Assembly: GCA_045544615.1 (NCBI GenBank)
Contig: JAZPZI010000024.1
Span: 35,400 to 99,399, forward strand
Origin: CAKSFT01 sp045544615
GTDB taxonomy: Bacteria > Bacillota > Clostridia > UBA1381
DNA: 64,000 nt
Direction of reading: 5' to 3'
Under the pieces are notes generated by a model. The model was not told the DNA's origin, did not search any database, and was given only the letters and a program-made list of their open reading frames with translations. Positions 27,822 to 37,035 of the stretch are shown piece by piece. A program made the translations under genes and the position numbers. Within the stretch, counting starts at the first letter, position 1. The number at the start of each line of letters is the position of its first letter.

Positions 27822-29084
27822 TTATAACTTATCTGCGAAGAAATCCCAGTATAGCCAGAGTACGGTGTAGCGGTCTTTTAAATCCTTTGCAAACCATACC
27901 GATTTTTCGATTTTTTCTGCCGAGTAGATATCGGTAAATTCCGAAATCTTCATATCACAAGCAGCAAGCATTGCTTCGATTTCCGATGCTGTTGGCATCT
28001 CTTTTAGAATTTCTTTTATCTTATCCCAGTTTGCCTTGTATGTCGGCATTCTGTCCTCGGAATATCTGCCCATCTTATCCTGTAATTCCATACATCCAGC
28101 TGCAGCACTTTTGTAGATTGCATTCATTTGGGATTCGTAGTATTCCTTGGATACCGAGTTCTGCTTTTCAGGGATGGTGCACTCGAGCAACTTTTCACGA
28201 AGCTTTGCGGTTGCAACGGTTGAGTAGGCAACATCGGTTCCGTGTAAAAGATACGGCTCATCATTTAAGATGCCGACAATCTCATAAAAGTGCGAGAGAT
28301 GATGCTCACTTCCCGATGCAGGTCTTGATGAGCCGGCAAAGCTCATAGCAATTCCAACAACAATAAGTGCTTCGGTGAGGGTTTTTATGCTTTCCTCATC
28401 TCTTTTCAAAAGTCCGTCAGCAAGCTTTAATGTATCCTGAACCATACTGAAGGTAAGATCATAAATGTATTGGCAAAAATATTCGCCGTTTACGATATGG
28501 CTGAGTTTCCAGTCATTCAAAGCCGAGAATTTGCCAATAATATCACCGTAACCTGACTTAATCAAATCCATCGGTGCATCCTTTAAAACAAGGGTATCTG
28601 CCAAAAATGCCTTTGGAATGTGTGCTGAATATGTAACCTTCATACCACCCATTATCATAGCGGCACCGGTTGAGGCATAACCGTCCATAGACGGTGCGGT
28701 AGCGACTATCACATAGGGTAGCTTGTTCTCAAAGCTGACATATTTTGAAAGGTCCTGAATAACGCCTGAACCAACACCTACGATGATTTCTGCATCACCA
28801 AGTTTTTTTGTGACCTCGGCTACTGCATCCTCGTCGGGAACTAAAAGCTTACTTCCGGGAAAGATTACCGATGTAACTGTCTTTTCAGATAGTGCATCGT
28901 ACACTTTATTTTCATATGCACCAATTGTATTTTCGTCAGCAACGAGAAGAATTTTTTCGAAACCTTCGAGAATTTCGGGAAGTCTTTTTGCGGCATCCCT
29001 TTCGATATATACCTTTTCAATGTCACATGAATGGTGCTTTCCGCAAGCACAGTCTATTCCTTTTAATAAATTATTTATATCCAT
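27822..29084 (-). CDS. sn-glycerol-1-phosphate dehydrogenase (AraM/EgsA type)
   Basis: NAD(P)-dependent reduction of dihydroxyacetone phosphate to glycerol-1-phosphate, the archaeal-type enantiomer; in bacteria it feeds rare lipids or polyol routes. The fold is that of iron-containing alcohol dehydrogenase/dehydroquinate synthase: nucleotide motif GVGSGVIQDLSKY (~residues 103-115) and the substrate region TAPSMDGYASTGAAM. Metal-binding candidates include Asp/His positions near SGSEHHLSHFYE. At 420 residues it carries ~60 residues beyond the core, as in AraM homologues, and a short Cys-rich N-terminus (CACGKHHSC). Last gene of a four-gene leftward operon. Confidence 0.85.
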   Translation of the reverse strand: MDINNLLKGIDCACGKHHSCDIEKVYIERDAAKRLPEILEGFEKILLVADENTIGAYENKVYDALSEKTVTSVIFPGSKLLVPDEDAVAEVTKKLGDAEIIVGVGSGVIQDLSKYVSFENKLPYVIVATAPSMDGYASTGAAMIMGGMKVTYSAHIPKAFLADTLVLKDAPMDLIKSGYGDIIGKFSALNDWKLSHIVNGEYFCQYIYDLTFSMVQDTLKLADGLLKRDEESIKTLTEALIVVGIAMSFAGSSRPASGSEHHLSHFYEIVGILNDEPYLLHGTDVAYSTVATAKLREKLLECTIPEKQNSVSKEYYESQMNAIYKSAAAGCMELQDKMGRYSEDRMPTYKANWDKIKEILKEMPTASEIEAMLAACDMKISEFTDIYSAEKIEKSVWFAKDLKDRYTVLWLYWDFFADKL

Positions 29085-29090
29085 TTAAAA

Positions 29091-29879
29091 TCATCCCTTT
29101 TTCAAAAAATCACAAAGCTCACGAATGTTCTTTAGTATGTATGTTGGCTTCACATCACCGGTTTCGGCTTCTTCTTTTGTGCTCTCACCGCTCAAAACAA
29201 GGATAGATGCAATCCCTGCATTCACGCCGCAGGCAATGTCTGTGTAGAGTCTGTCACCGATGATTGCAGTTTCTTCAGGTGAGAAACCTGTTCTTTCCTC
29301 TGCAAGATAGACCATATCAGGCTTTGGCTTTCCGATAACATACGGTCTGCGCTTTGTTGCATTATAGAGCATATCGGCAAAGCTTCCGCAGTCAGGGACA
29401 TAGCCGTACCAGGTAGGACAAACATAGTCGGGGTTTGTTATGATATAGTCGACGCCTCTGTTTAACAAAATGCACGCATCCTCAAGCTTCTGGAAATTGA
29501 GTTCTGTATCATTGCCCATCAAAAGCAGGTCGATATCATCTTCCAATTTGTCAGTTACAGGCAGGGGAAGAAGCTCTTCTTTTAGCGACTCTGTTCCGAC
29601 AACGTATATCTTTTTGTATGTTTTACTGCTAAGATACTGCTTTGTCGCATTAGATGAGGTCATGAAATCGTCTTCGGTTGCCTCAATGCCGAGTGATTTT
29701 AGTTTTTCTATGTATTTTGTAACACTTTTTGAGGAATTGTTGGTCAAGAACATATATCTTCCGCCGATGCTCTTTACATACTCTAAAAACTCAAGAGTTC
29801 CGTCAAAAAGGTCATCATCGAGATATATTGTGCCGTCCATATCAAGTAAGAATAATTTCTTTTCGCGAAGTTTTTCCAT
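29091..29879 (-). CDS. HAD-IIA family sugar/glycerol phosphatase (NagD-like)
   Basis: Predicted phosphatase with the nucleophile motif LLDMDGTIYLDD (residues ~11-22), motif II TNNSSK and the C-terminal IIGDRLYTDI acidic pair. The C2 cap domain (ACILLNRGVDYIITNPD region) assigns it to subclass IIA, which includes NagD, AraL and glycerol-phosphate phosphatases. In Bacillus, AraL sits beside AraM; here too it precedes an AraM-like dehydrogenase by 6 nt. Dephosphorylating its product or related sugar phosphates is therefore likely. Confidence 0.85.
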   Translation of the reverse strand: MEKLREKKLFLLDMDGTIYLDDDLFDGTLEFLEYVKSIGGRYMFLTNNSSKSVTKYIEKLKSLGIEATEDDFMTSSNATKQYLSSKTYKKIYVVGTESLKEELLPLPVTDKLEDDIDLLLMGNDTELNFQKLEDACILLNRGVDYIITNPDYVCPTWYGYVPDCGSFADMLYNATKRRPYVIGKPKPDMVYLAEERTGFSPEETAIIGDRLYTDIACGVNAGIASILVLSGESTKEEAETGDVKPTYILKNIRELCDFLKKG

Positions 29880-29894
29880 TTTTCTCTCCTTAAA

Positions 29895-30611
29895 TTAGAG
29901 TAAATTTTTTACAACTTCGGGGAAGTCGAGGTAATTGTCGATAGTCAGATAGTTAAAGTCTGAAAGATATACCGACTCGTCATTTCCGCCCATGCCGTAA
30001 TCGTCGCCGACATAGCAGACCTCGGAGTGTGAAAAACCGTTTTCCTTGCAGAACTCGTCGAGTGCAAAGTATTTATTGTGTGGCATTGGTGCCATATCAA
30101 ATGATGATGAACCGCCGACAAACACGCAGTAGTCTGAGAAGACCTCGCATACTTCCTTGTAAATCTTTCTGCGCTTTGCTCTGTCCGGGTCAAAGGCAAG
30201 CTTGTCGGGCTGAAGAGCCTTTGTACCAAGGATCGGGAAGGTTACACAACCTGATGGATGATACTCTACATTTTCGCCACGAAACTCTGTAAAACCGTAC
30301 TTTTTGCGAAGCATTGTAACACGTTCTTCAACGCTTTCCTTGTCACATGGAAAGCGTAAATCCTTTACAATGTCGATATCGCCGGTTTCAGGATTATATT
30401 TTGCATACTGGAGCCCGTAGTTGCCGAGAATGTCGATAGGGAATCGCCCCAACTGTTCAAAAATTCTTCTGCACTGTCCGGCACCAACCATTAAAAGCTT
30501 ATACTTTTTGCTGAGCCTTTCCAAAATTTCCTTGTTCTTTGGTGTGAGCTGTTCTTTGTGTTGTGTAAGTGTGCCGTCCAAGTCGAATGCTACAACCTTA
30601 ATGTTATTCAT
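29895..30611 (-). CDS. HAD-IIB family phosphatase/phosphomannomutase-like protein
   Basis: A 238-residue HAD protein with motif I VAFDLDGTLTQ at the N-terminus and the late acidic loop YVGDDYGMGGNDESVY. The cap arrangement and GNYGLQYAKYNPETG resemble eukaryotic-type phosphomannomutases and Cof-type phosphatases. It lies 15 nt upstream of the HAD-IIA gene. Whether it is a mutase or a phosphatase cannot be decided by reading. Confidence 0.78.
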   Translation of the reverse strand: MNNIKVVAFDLDGTLTQHKEQLTPKNKEILERLSKKYKLLMVGAGQCRRIFEQLGRFPIDILGNYGLQYAKYNPETGDIDIVKDLRFPCDKESVEERVTMLRKKYGFTEFRGENVEYHPSGCVTFPILGTKALQPDKLAFDPDRAKRRKIYKEVCEVFSDYCVFVGGSSSFDMAPMPHNKYFALDEFCKENGFSHSEVCYVGDDYGMGGNDESVYLSDFNYLTIDNYLDFPEVVKNLL

Positions 30612-30623
30612 TTTGCTTACCTC

Positions 30624-31502
30624 TTATTTCTTTTTATATTTTTCGATTTTTTCAATCAGAAATCTGCCGGTATCGTGTGAGAGTTTTGCAACAGATAACA
30701 TCAATTCCTTGGGGAATTGTTCGTGGAAAGATGTAATCTCGAATGTGAAATCACCGTCATAGTCGATTTCAGCCAACGCCTTTGCGATCTCGTCCCAGTC
30801 CATCTTACCAAGATATGGTAGAGTATGGAGATCATTTATGTAGTCAACATCATGAACATGGAGTGCTTTGATGCGGTCGTGACCTAAAACTCTTATTGCA
30901 TCGGGAGTTTCGTCTCCAACCAATGGACAGTGACCAAGGTCTAAACATACAGTAAACCATTCAGGGTCGAGCAAGTCGTAGTATCTTGCGAGGTCAGCAC
31001 CAAAGCTACAAACATTAGCTTTGATTCTTTTTCGTTTTTGGTCCCATGTCCACATATTTTCGATAGCGATTTTTATGTTGAATTTTTTAGCGTATGGAAG
31101 AAATTCTGCATACATTTCAAGGTTTTTTGTAAGCTGTTCTTCTTCGGTGCAATCAGGATAATAAATAGGGTGTATAACGATAACCTTTGCACCGAGAATC
31201 GATGCACATTCCATATTCCTTACTGTGATTTTGAAGAACTTTTCATTATATTCATCGTCATCGGGTTTTCTTCCGGGGAATACTGCATGTGCCTGATTGC
31301 AGATGATTCCTTCTTCTTTCATAACCTCGAGCATTTCATTGAGTGGCTCTTTGTAGCGGTCTTGATTGAAAATGTGATCCTCTTTGTGGGTATCAAACAT
31401 TGACAGGTCAAAAGCATCGAAACCTGCTTTTGCAAGTGTTCGTACTCCTTCTGCATACCCGAGCTTTTTTGCAAAAGAATCAAGTGCTGTTGAAAGTATC
31501 AT
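30624..31502 (-). CDS. Sugar phosphate isomerase/epimerase (TIM barrel)
   Basis: A 292-residue xylose-isomerase-like barrel, first gene of the leftward operon. Conserved metal/active residues are visible in IAIENMWTW (Glu), VCLDLGHCPLVG (Asp, His), ALHVHDVDYI (His) and FTFEITSFHEQ (Glu). The catalysed reaction is unknown; together with two HAD phosphatases and a glycerol-phosphate dehydrogenase it suggests processing of a short phosphorylated sugar or polyol. Confidence 0.83.
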   Translation of the reverse strand: MILSTALDSFAKKLGYAEGVRTLAKAGFDAFDLSMFDTHKEDHIFNQDRYKEPLNEMLEVMKEEGIICNQAHAVFPGRKPDDDEYNEKFFKITVRNMECASILGAKVIVIHPIYYPDCTEEEQLTKNLEMYAEFLPYAKKFNIKIAIENMWTWDQKRKRIKANVCSFGADLARYYDLLDPEWFTVCLDLGHCPLVGDETPDAIRVLGHDRIKALHVHDVDYINDLHTLPYLGKMDWDEIAKALAEIDYDGDFTFEITSFHEQFPKELMLSVAKLSHDTGRFLIEKIEKYKKK

Positions 31503-31557
31503 GATATAGCCTCCCGTAATTTAAATTATAGTTAAAAAATTTAAAGACTATTTTTTT

Positions 31558-31587
31558 ATTATACACTCTATGCACAGTGTCTGTCAA
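31558..31587 (-). promoter_or_regulatory. Promoter with internal dyad for the epimerase/HAD/araM operon
   Basis: On the minus strand TTGACA (31587-31582), 18-bp spacer, TATAAT (31563-31558). The spacer holds an imperfect dyad, CACT...AGTG, that could be an operator. Confidence 0.75.
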
Positions 31588-31710
31588 GTTCAAAAAAGGT
31601 TAAATTTTTGTACAATATATGTTTTAAGTTATTAAAACCATGAATGCAATGTGGAGAAGTACGATAAAAAATAATCGTTCAATAATAATTATAAAAAATA
31701 GTTTTTATAC

Positions 31711-31739
31711 TTGAAAAATAAGGTAATATAGTGTATAAT
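31711..31739 (+). promoter_or_regulatory. Promoter of the GH-like/AGE epimerase operon
   Basis: TTGAAA (31711-31716), 17-bp spacer, TATAAT (31734-31739). Confidence 0.75.
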
Positions 31740-31786
31740 GAAGAAAATCCTATCAGGGATAAAAAACATATTAAGGAGAAACAAAA

Positions 31787-33151
31787 ATGGATAAGTGGAT
31801 TGTTACTTATGAGAAGTACACAAAGGCGGTTGAAGAGGTATATGGCGCCATCCAGACATACCTTGCCTACAGTCTGCCATGTTCTGACGAGAAGAAGATG
31901 ACAGAGGAAATGTACAAAAACCACAACTATGTGGTTATTAAGACCGACAGTTCAATGGAGGGCTTCTCAATTGATGTTAAAAAGAGCGAATACAATGATG
32001 AGAATCAGATGATTGTCATAAAGGCACAGGATGATATAAATCTTTTGTATGCAGCACATGATTTCAGAAATAAATATATTCCTCACGCAAAGACCTGCTA
32101 CGGGGATAAGATTATAGACTATTTCCACAAGGTGTTCAATGAACCAATCAAGGAATACCATTACGCTACAAAGCCACGCATTAACTACCGTGGACTCTGG
32201 ACTTGGGGATATTGCATCTATGATTATAAAAAGTACATAGACAATATGGTTAAGCTCAAGATGAACACACTTATCATCTGGAACGACTTTGTTCCTGTAA
32301 ACTACCAGGAAGTTATCGACTATGCACACGATAACGGTCTTTATGTATTCTTTGGATTCCCATGGGGCTGGGGTGCTAATCAGGATGCTATTGTTGAGCT
32401 TTTTGAAAAGAGAGCTTTGCTTCAGCAACAAATTATTGATGTTTATAATGAAAACTACAGAGATTTGAACATTGACGGTATATACTTCCAGACATATACA
32501 GAACTTAAGGTTGAAGAAGTTGGCGGTGTTACAATAGCAAACGCTGCGGTTGACCTGGTTAACAGCACCGCAGGCGAGATTTTTGAAAAACAGCCTGATT
32601 TGAAGATTCTCTTCGGTTTGCACGCAACATCTGTTAAGACCAAACTTGATGTTATCAAGAATGTTGACAAACGTGTTTCAATTGTCTGGGAAGACTGCGG
32701 TGCATTCCCGTATGAATATCTTCCGAATAACATCGATGGCTTTGATGAAACAATGGAGCTTACCGATAAGATAAGAGACTTAAGAGATGCAGAGTTCGGC
32801 GTTGTTTTGAAAGGCTTTACATATCTTGACTGGTTCAGATTTGAACATCAGACAGGTGAGTTCATACTCGGCAGAAACAATGCAGAATTTATTAAAAACC
32901 GTGCAGAGGGTATGAAGCAAGTGTGGAAGTGGATTCAGGGCTACTGGATTCAGAATGCTGACAAGGTTCAGGAAACTATGCGTCACTTCAATGATAAGAC
33001 AATGGTTACTGCACTTTTAGAGGACGGATGCTTTGAAAACGGTATCCCATATCCTGCAGCAATCTTTGGCGAGCTTATGTGGGATTGTGAAAGACCGCTA
33101 AATGAAATCCTCGGTGAAGCGGCTTTGAGAGAAGATGTTGTATTCTTCTAA
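31787..33151 (+). CDS. Glycoside-hydrolase-like TIM-barrel protein of uncertain family
   Basis: 454 residues without a signal peptide. An N-terminal ~120-residue alpha/beta domain leads into a likely TIM barrel that opens with PRINYRGLWTWGYCIYD. That layout (small domain, then Tyr-Arg-Gly at the first barrel strand) is seen in GH20, GH67, GH84 and GH115 relatives. Candidate acidic residues lie in IIWNDFVP, YFQTYTEL and IVWEDCG. I cannot name the family. The following AGE-type epimerase suggests an N-acetylhexosamine or uronic sugar substrate handled inside the cell. Confidence 0.65.
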   Translation: MDKWIVTYEKYTKAVEEVYGAIQTYLAYSLPCSDEKKMTEEMYKNHNYVVIKTDSSMEGFSIDVKKSEYNDENQMIVIKAQDDINLLYAAHDFRNKYIPHAKTCYGDKIIDYFHKVFNEPIKEYHYATKPRINYRGLWTWGYCIYDYKKYIDNMVKLKMNTLIIWNDFVPVNYQEVIDYAHDNGLYVFFGFPWGWGANQDAIVELFEKRALLQQQIIDVYNENYRDLNIDGIYFQTYTELKVEEVGGVTIANAAVDLVNSTAGEIFEKQPDLKILFGLHATSVKTKLDVIKNVDKRVSIVWEDCGAFPYEYLPNNIDGFDETMELTDKIRDLRDAEFGVVLKGFTYLDWFRFEHQTGEFILGRNNAEFIKNRAEGMKQVWKWIQGYWIQNADKVQETMRHFNDKTMVTALLEDGCFENGIPYPAAIFGELMWDCERPLNEILGEAALREDVVFF

Positions 33152-33179
33152 TATGTTTTTTAAAGAAAGGATTAAGACT

Positions 33180-34313
33180 ATGAACTACGGTAAATATTTA
33201 ACTGAAAAGGTATTGCCATTCTGGCTTGATAATGCAATCGACGATGAATTTGGCGGAATCTTTACTTGCCTTGATGAAAAGGGCGAGGTTTACGGAACAG
33301 ACAAAAGCGTATGGTTCCAGGGAAGAGCACTTTATACCTTTGCAAGTGCATACAATAGCGGCTATAAGAATGAAGAATATTTAAAGGCATGTGAGAAGAT
33401 TTATAACTTCCTTCCGACTTGCGGTGATGAGAACGGAAGAATGTTCTTTACTGTAACAAGAGAGGGTAAGGAGCTCCAGAAGCGCCGTTACTATTTCTCT
33501 GAAACATTTGCAGCAATCGGATGTGCTGAATACTATATCGCAACAGGCAGAGAAGAAATCTGGGAAAAGGCAGAAAAGTATTTTGATATTGCATATAGCA
33601 TATTCAAGGACCCAAGCCTTACAACACCAAAGTTCAACCCTGAAAATCTCCCGCTGAAGTCACTCTCACCTGTTATGATTATGTTATCTACCGCACAGGT
33701 TTTGAGAAAGGTTAAAAAGGAAAAGTACGATGCTATTGCAAAGGCAATGACAGAGGAAATCCTAAACGGCGGATACCTTTTGGAAAATGCACTTTTGGAG
33801 CATGTAAAGGTTGACGGAAGTTTTGTTGATTCACCACAAGGCAGAACAGTAAACCCTGGTCACAGCCTTGAAGCAGCTTGGTTTTTGATGGCAGAGGGTA
33901 TCTATCAGAAGGATGATAACCTCATAAATGTTACAAAGAGAATTATCGATTTCTCAATGGATTTAGGTCTTGTTGACGGCGGTATTATCGCATTTACTGA
34001 CTTGCTTGGTAAGCCTGCTAATTCACTCGAGTGGGATATGAAGCTCTGGTGGCCACAGTGTGAGGCAATTATCGCAAACAGACTTTGCTATGAAATAACA
34101 AAGGAAGATAAGTATCTCAAGAACTACGAAGGACTTGTTGATTATTCATTCAAGCACTTTGCAGATGATGTAAACGGCGAATGGTACGGCTACCTTCACT
34201 ATGACGGAACAGTTTCAAATACCTTGAAGGGTAACATCTTCAAAGGCCCGTTCCACTTACCGAGAATGTTGGTTGTACTTGAAAAGATTGAAAAGGGAGA
34301 AGCACTCCTTTAA
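33180..34313 (+). CDS. N-acylglucosamine 2-epimerase (AGE) family protein
   Basis: An (alpha/alpha)6-barrel epimerase or isomerase of 377 residues acting on a reducing sugar: GlcNAc/ManNAc, mannose or cellobiose. Motifs SVWFQGRALYTFASAYN (Arg near residue 50) and the paired His regions NPGHSLEAAW and FHLPRM match the family. The ATG at 33180 follows AAAGAAAGG; an in-frame start at 33135 would overlap the previous gene. It completes a two-gene operon. Confidence 0.86.
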   Translation: MNYGKYLTEKVLPFWLDNAIDDEFGGIFTCLDEKGEVYGTDKSVWFQGRALYTFASAYNSGYKNEEYLKACEKIYNFLPTCGDENGRMFFTVTREGKELQKRRYYFSETFAAIGCAEYYIATGREEIWEKAEKYFDIAYSIFKDPSLTTPKFNPENLPLKSLSPVMIMLSTAQVLRKVKKEKYDAIAKAMTEEILNGGYLLENALLEHVKVDGSFVDSPQGRTVNPGHSLEAAWFLMAEGIYQKDDNLINVTKRIIDFSMDLGLVDGGIIAFTDLLGKPANSLEWDMKLWWPQCEAIIANRLCYEITKEDKYLKNYEGLVDYSFKHFADDVNGEWYGYLHYDGTVSNTLKGNIFKGPFHLPRMLVVLEKIEKGEALL

Positions 34314-34320
34314 TAGAGAA

Positions 34321-34350
34321 AAAACCGAAGCGATTTTGCTTCGGTTTTTT
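34321..34350. terminator. Bidirectional terminator between AGE and ldh genes
   Basis: AAAACCGAAGC/GCTTCGGTTTT hairpin with T-run, shared by converging genes. Confidence 0.88.
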
Positions 34351-34351
34351 G

Positions 34352-35293
34352 TTATAATTCCAATGATTCTATTTGTTCTTTTAGGGTATCTGCAGAGTTT
34401 CTCAATCCCTTCATTTCCTCTCTTGAGAATGGAACTTCGAGTATTTTCTCAACCCCGTCACCGCCGACTTTAGTCGGAACGGAGAGCGCTACATTTTCTA
34501 ATCCGTATTCGCCCGAGAAAATACTCGATACTGTCAAAATCGAGTTTTCGTCACCTGCAATACACTCAACGATTCTTGCAACTGCAACAGCAATAGCATA
34601 GTAGGTTGCACCCTTTTTCTTGATTATCTCATAAGCAGAATTTTTAACATCTTCGTACATACTGCTCAAATCGTTCAGGTCACATTTGCCTGTAAAACGG
34701 CAGAACTCGTGCATTGACATACCGCCGATGTTGGTTATGCTCCATGCGGCAACTTCGCTGTCACCGTGTTCTCCTATGATGTAGGTGTGGCAGTTTCTTG
34801 CATCTATCCCGGTTTTTCGGCTGATAAGATACTTGAGTCTTGCGGTGTCGAGCACTGTGCCCGAGCCAAGCACACGGTTTTTCGGCAAACCCGATACTTT
34901 ATATACAACATATGTGAGAATGTCAACAGGATTTGTAACCATCAGAATTATAACATCATCGGGTGCATATTTTAAGATGTTTTCGGTGATTGATTTTGTA
35001 ATTGAAACATTCTTTTTCAAAAGGTCAAGCCGTGTCTCGCCTTGAGCCTGTGCAGCACCGGCTGTTATTATAATTATATCGGCATCCTTGCAGTCGGAAT
35101 AATCGCCCGAATATACATGAACAGGCTTTACAAGCGATACACCATGTGCTATGTCCAATGCATCACCCTCCGCTTTTGCTTTGTCAATGTCAATTATTAC
35201 AATCTCGGAAAAGAGACCTCCGAGCATGATTGTGTATGCAGTAGTCGAGCCGACACACCCGTCGCCGACGATTACGATTTTTCCGCGAAACAT
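34352..35293 (-). CDS. ldh: L-lactate dehydrogenase
   Basis: Reduces pyruvate to L-lactate, regenerating NAD+ in fermentation. Rossmann motif VGDGCVGSTTAY, substrate loop AAQAQGETRLDLL (Gln at the specificity position, which favours lactate over malate; catalytic Arg) and the proton relay EHGDSEVAAWS (His) are present. The 313 residues are normal. It follows a flippase gene by 47 nt on the same strand and may share its transcript. Confidence 0.93.
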   Translation of the reverse strand: MFRGKIVIVGDGCVGSTTAYTIMLGGLFSEIVIIDIDKAKAEGDALDIAHGVSLVKPVHVYSGDYSDCKDADIIIITAGAAQAQGETRLDLLKKNVSITKSITENILKYAPDDVIILMVTNPVDILTYVVYKVSGLPKNRVLGSGTVLDTARLKYLISRKTGIDARNCHTYIIGEHGDSEVAAWSITNIGGMSMHEFCRFTGKCDLNDLSSMYEDVKNSAYEIIKKKGATYYAIAVAVARIVECIAGDENSILTVSSIFSGEYGLENVALSVPTKVGGDGVEKILEVPFSREEMKGLRNSADTLKEQIESLEL

Positions 35294-35340
35294 AAAATCC
35301 CTCCAAATTTTTTTATTAGTTTTTCAGGATTTTCAGAAAA

Positions 35341-36942
35341 TTATTTATTTTTTTGAAAAAAACCAACACCTTTTGGGAAGAAAAATGACAGCGCTAACAA
35401 ATATGCAAAAAATGCTATTGCTGATATTATAGTAAATGATAAAATATCAAACTTAATCATTACACTGAATGGATTTTTAACTAACACAATAACTGCAATC
35501 ATCGGAAGTGCAGAGATAAAGAAAGGGAATATTTCTCTTTTTTTGATTTCTATGCCGAACGCCCTTTTTAAAATCCGCCACTCAAAAATTGCAGATACCA
35601 AAAATGAGATAGTCGAGCTTATAATTGCACCGTATATGTGATAGTGTGGTATTAAAATAAGGTTTCCGATTATTTTTAAAAACACTCCTGCAAGCTGTAT
35701 TAAAGAGGGCTCAAATATTTTTCCCGAAGAATGAAGAATCGCTGTAAAGAGCTGAGAAAGCGAGAGTATTATAAGGCACGGCGAAACAAGCATAAGCATT
35801 GTGGATGATGCGGTGTTGTGAAAGAGTATTTTTAAAATAGTGTCCCCAAGCGTTATAAAAATTATGGAACAAGGGACACTAAACATCAGGGTTGTCAGAA
35901 TTGTATTTTTTGAAATCCGCCGAACTGCTTCGAGTTTTCCTTTTGCGAGATTTCCTGAAATCAGAGGAAGAATGGTAACGCCGAGTGTTGCAAAAACACC
36001 AAGCGGCAGATGAAAGACCGTAAGGGCATAACCCGAGTATGCACCGTATAACCACCTTGCACCCGATTGTGTGAATTTCAGGGTTTTAGATAAATCGTCA
36101 AACAGGCTTGTATAGCTTGAAAACTGTAACAGGAATTTTTCGCACATCTCGGGAGTGAAGGTGACTCGCAAGAGCTGATTTCTCACAGTTGCAACATCTA
36201 CCATATTCATAGCAGAGAGTATTACTGAAGAAAAAAGCATTGGTACGGCAATGTTTGAAATGTTTTTGTATATATGCCTGTAGGATAGAGCCGAGTGTTT
36301 TTTTGGCGCTTTTTTTGTGAACAGATAAATCAGAAAAAGAATTGCGGTTGCAATCAGCTCGCCTATGGTAACGCCCGCAGTTGCACCTGCTGCTTTTTCG
36401 GATGCGGAAAAAGAAATTAGCAGATATGCAAAATAAAAGCCTGCAAGCATCCTAACCATTGACTCTATAACCTGGGATATTGCAGTAGGGAGCATATTTG
36501 AACTGCCCTGAAAATAGCTCTTGTATACCGAGCCTGCAGCGACCAGAAATACAGACGGAGAAATGATTTTTATTGAAAGGGCAGCGGCAGGGTCTTTCAT
36601 CGCAATAGCAAGAGGTTTTGCCAAAACAAAAAGAACGATGCTTCCCAAAAGCCCAGACAGGCAAAGTAATCTTTGTGATGCAGAAACGGTTTTTGTAACA
36701 TCAGAATGTCGCCCAAGTGCCGAATCGGATGCCACAAGCCTTGATGTTGCAAGTGGGATGCCTGATATAACAAAGGTAAGAAAAAGGGAATAGACGGTGT
36801 TTGCCGTACCAAATACTGCCATGCCTTCTTCCTTTAAAATATAGGTTAGCGGAATTTTAAATACTGCACCAAGTATTTTGGAAATGATATTGGCAACGGT
36901 AAGGATAATTGCCCCCATCAAAAAACTTTTTTTCTCGTTCAT
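35341..36942 (-). CDS. MATE/MOP-family lipid or polysaccharide flippase (SpoVB-like)
   Basis: 533 residues with about 14 transmembrane helices of the polysaccharide transporter (MVF/Wzx) group. The N-terminal ILTVANIISKILGAVFKIPLT is typical of SpoVB and its paralogues (YtgP/MurJ type, YkvU). These translocate lipid-linked precursors for spore cortex or cell wall. Because several paralogues exist per genome, spoVB itself is likely but not proven. Transcribed leftward, with ldh downstream. Confidence 0.82.
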   Translation of the reverse strand: MNEKKSFLMGAIILTVANIISKILGAVFKIPLTYILKEEGMAVFGTANTVYSLFLTFVISGIPLATSRLVASDSALGRHSDVTKTVSASQRLLCLSGLLGSIVLFVLAKPLAIAMKDPAAALSIKIISPSVFLVAAGSVYKSYFQGSSNMLPTAISQVIESMVRMLAGFYFAYLLISFSASEKAAGATAGVTIGELIATAILFLIYLFTKKAPKKHSALSYRHIYKNISNIAVPMLFSSVILSAMNMVDVATVRNQLLRVTFTPEMCEKFLLQFSSYTSLFDDLSKTLKFTQSGARWLYGAYSGYALTVFHLPLGVFATLGVTILPLISGNLAKGKLEAVRRISKNTILTTLMFSVPCSIIFITLGDTILKILFHNTASSTMLMLVSPCLIILSLSQLFTAILHSSGKIFEPSLIQLAGVFLKIIGNLILIPHYHIYGAIISSTISFLVSAIFEWRILKRAFGIEIKKREIFPFFISALPMIAVIVLVKNPFSVMIKFDILSFTIISAIAFFAYLLALSFFFPKGVGFFQKNK

Positions 36943-36972
36943 AATAATCTCCGTTTTTATACTAAATTTTTC

Positions 36973-37001
36973 TTGTTATACTAATTTATTTGTGTTATAC
37001 T
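36973..37001 (+). promoter_or_regulatory. Promoter of aroA-mazG
   Basis: TTGTTA (36973-36978), 17-bp spacer, TATACT (36996-37001). The TTATACT motif occurs three times in 36956-37001 as a loose direct repeat. Confidence 0.65.
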
Positions 37002-37035
37002 GTATTTATGTTGAATAAAAAGCGAGATGATATAA

